In this document: positions 5,750-6,656 of the stretch, in pieces
Numbering within the stretch: position 1 is the first letter of the stretch
Layout of the letters: each line of letters begins with the position of its first letter
From: Nitrospinota bacterium
GTDB lineage: Bacteria; JADFOP01
Direction: 5' to 3'
DNA length: 6,656 nucleotides
NCBI GenBank assembly: GCA_022562795.1
Contig: JADFOP010000065.1
Location: forward strand, 1 to 6,656
Notes under the pieces: generated by a model
What the model was told of the DNA's origin: nothing
The model's input: only the letters and a program-made list of their open reading frames with translations
The model's database searches: none
Made by a program: the position numbers and the translations under genes

Positions 5750-6265
5750 GTGAAGACCAATCGGACATGCACTCGATTGTGGTTTGCATCACTCGTCATT
5801 GTGGCCGTTGGCTTGGTCGGCTGTCAGGCGGCCTCTGCGCCCCCAAAGGAATGGCTGCCTAGGGCCAAGTCGTGGATGACGGCGCCGGCGCCGCCTGTTC
5901 GGGCGCCATCGGGCGTCGCGTTCGGATTCGCGGGAAACGTGCGCAATGTCTTCTTCGAGTTCGACAAGTCACGCCTGACTAGCGATGCCAGGGACACCCT
6001 CGAGGATAATGCCACCTGGCTCCGCGACCATTCGGACATCAAGGTCCGGATCGAGGGCCACGCCGACGAGCGGGGTAGCGTCGAGTACAATCTCGCCCTA
6101 GGCGAGCGGCGGGCCATGAGAGTTCGAAGCTATCTCATCTCATTGGGGATTGATTCCGCACGTATCTTCACCATAAGCTTCGGCGAAGAGAGGCCTGCGG
6201 CGCGAGGTCACAATGAGAGGGCCTGGGCGAAGAATCGCCGGGGCGAGTTTAAGGTCGCCCAATAG
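5750..6265 (+). CDS. pal: Peptidoglycan-associated lipoprotein (Pal/OmpA-C family)
   Basis: The 171-residue protein starts at GTG and carries a lipoprotein signal peptide with lipobox LVGC, so C25 is the expected lipidated residue; Q26 at +2 is compatible with outer-membrane sorting. A proline/alanine-rich linker (about 27-56) leads to an OmpA-like peptidoglycan-binding domain at about 64-169: VFFEFDKSRL (67-76), IEGHADERGSVEYN (101-114), LGERRAMRV (117-125), FGEERP (144-149) and NRRGEF (162-167). These include the conserved D106 and R120/R121 region that contacts diaminopimelate in Pal. It is expected to tether the outer membrane to peptidoglycan and to work with TolB. Neither tolB upstream nor cpoB/ybgF downstream is present, so it is not in the usual tol-pal cluster; it may be the sole Pal or a paralogue. 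It is transcribed divergently from egtD and converges with the small coiled-coil frame. Confidence 0.9.
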   Translation: MKTNRTCTRLWFASLVIVAVGLVGCQAASAPPKEWLPRAKSWMTAPAPPVRAPSGVAFGFAGNVRNVFFEFDKSRLTSDARDTLEDNATWLRDHSDIKVRIEGHADERGSVEYNLALGERRAMRVRSYLISLGIDSARIFTISFGEERPAARGHNERAWAKNRRGEFKVAQ

Positions 6266-6301
6266 GCTGGAAGACTTTTCGGGCTGATAAGCTCATACGT
6301 A

Positions 6302-6320
6302 CCCACAGAATTACCGTGGG
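6302..6320. terminator. Weak hairpin between convergent genes
   Basis: CCCAC (6302-6306) and GTGGG (6316-6320) can pair around a nine-base loop, 37 bases after the Pal stop codon. There is no clear U-tract (GATTTAG follows), and an alternative GGGGA/TCCCC pairing overlaps it. It is the best terminator candidate in this gap but remains weak. Confidence 0.2.
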
Positions 6321-6398
6321 GATTTAGCCACTCCCCCGTTAAGGCCTGTCGGATGGGTGTCACCCTCTATGAAGATGCCCGACTGCGTTGTCTGGCGA

Positions 6399-6623
6399 TC
6401 ATCCACCAGCTTTCCGGATGGCGTCCATCGCGGTCTCATAGAGCCTCTCAGGTAATGTTAACATCATTTGATTAAGGACCTGTTGCTGATTTTGTCGTAT
6501 TTTTTGCAAATCACGATTCGCCAATCGGGAGTCATCCTCCACAGAGGCTAGTTGTTGTTCCAAATCCTTGATATATCGCTCAAGCTCTGGTTGAGATGAA
6601 ATAACGCTTCCTTGCTCGACCAC
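6399..6623 (-). CDS. Small hypothetical coiled-coil protein, possibly the C-terminus of a larger gene
   Basis: From GTG at 6623 this encodes 74 residues that are highly charged and glutamine-rich. Residues about 12-50 (LERYIKDLEQQL through RQNQQQVLNQ) have heptad-like leucine/isoleucine spacing suggesting a coiled coil, followed by a short amphipathic tail (LPERLYETAMDAIRKAGG). No family is recognised. A GGAG a few bases before GTG 6623 supports a real start there. However, the same frame continues without a stop to the right edge (11 more codons), so the visible part may equally be the end of a longer protein. No signal peptide or membrane segment is visible. It converges with the Pal-like gene. 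Confidence 0.5.
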   Translation of the reverse strand: MVEQGSVISSQPELERYIKDLEQQLASVEDDSRLANRDLQKIRQNQQQVLNQMMLTLPERLYETAMDAIRKAGG

Positions 6624-6656
6624 AACCTCTCCAGTAATCCCCGACTTTAAACTAAA

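Noticed and set aside
6352-6366. GGGTG-T-CACCC palindrome in the gap after the Pal-like gene
   Set aside because: Arms of five bases around one base cannot form a stable hairpin, there is no T-run, and no promoter is near for an operator.

Overview
The window looks like chromosomal DNA from a diderm (Gram-negative type) bacterium with fairly high GC. A Pal-type outer-membrane lipoprotein and a secreted TPR protein support two membranes. The phylum cannot be read from the sequence. The 42-residue kinesin-light-chain-style TPRs, the half-size MetE-like enzyme and the lone Pal would fit an environmental lineage such as NC10/Methylomirabilota, Rokubacteria, Tectomicrobia or Nitrospirota, but this is only an impression.

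Layout from left to right. Positions 1-623 (minus): N-terminal 207 codons of a secreted TPR protein that runs off the left edge. Positions 800-1909 (minus): zinc-dependent MetE-core-like methyltransferase. Positions 1986-3605 (minus): quaternary-amine ABC transporter protein with an N-terminal binding domain fused to a C-terminal permease. Positions 3623-4363 (minus): its ATPase. Positions 4435-5448 (minus): EgtD-type histidine N-alpha-methyltransferase. Positions 5449-5749: a 301-bp divergent intergenic region with a hairpin terminator, a candidate promoter and a perfect dyad. Positions 5750-6265 (plus): Pal-like lipoprotein. Positions 6399-6623 (minus): a small coiled-coil reading frame that stays open to the right edge.

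The centre of interest is the co-directional set egtD -> ATPase -> binding-protein/permease -> MetE-like. EgtD makes hercynine, the betaine of histidine and precursor of ergothioneine. The transporter belongs to the OpuC/ProU class, which includes glycine betaine and choline carriers and the ergothioneine carrier EgtUV. The MetE-like protein keeps the complete zinc-ligand set used for alkyl transfer to thiols. Together they suggest a module handling a methylated quaternary amine, possibly hercynine or ergothioneine. The co-direction and families are seen in the sequence; the shared substrate is inference. No egtB, egtC or egtE is present here. The egtD gene is visibly AT-richer than the genes downstream of it, so it may have a separate origin.
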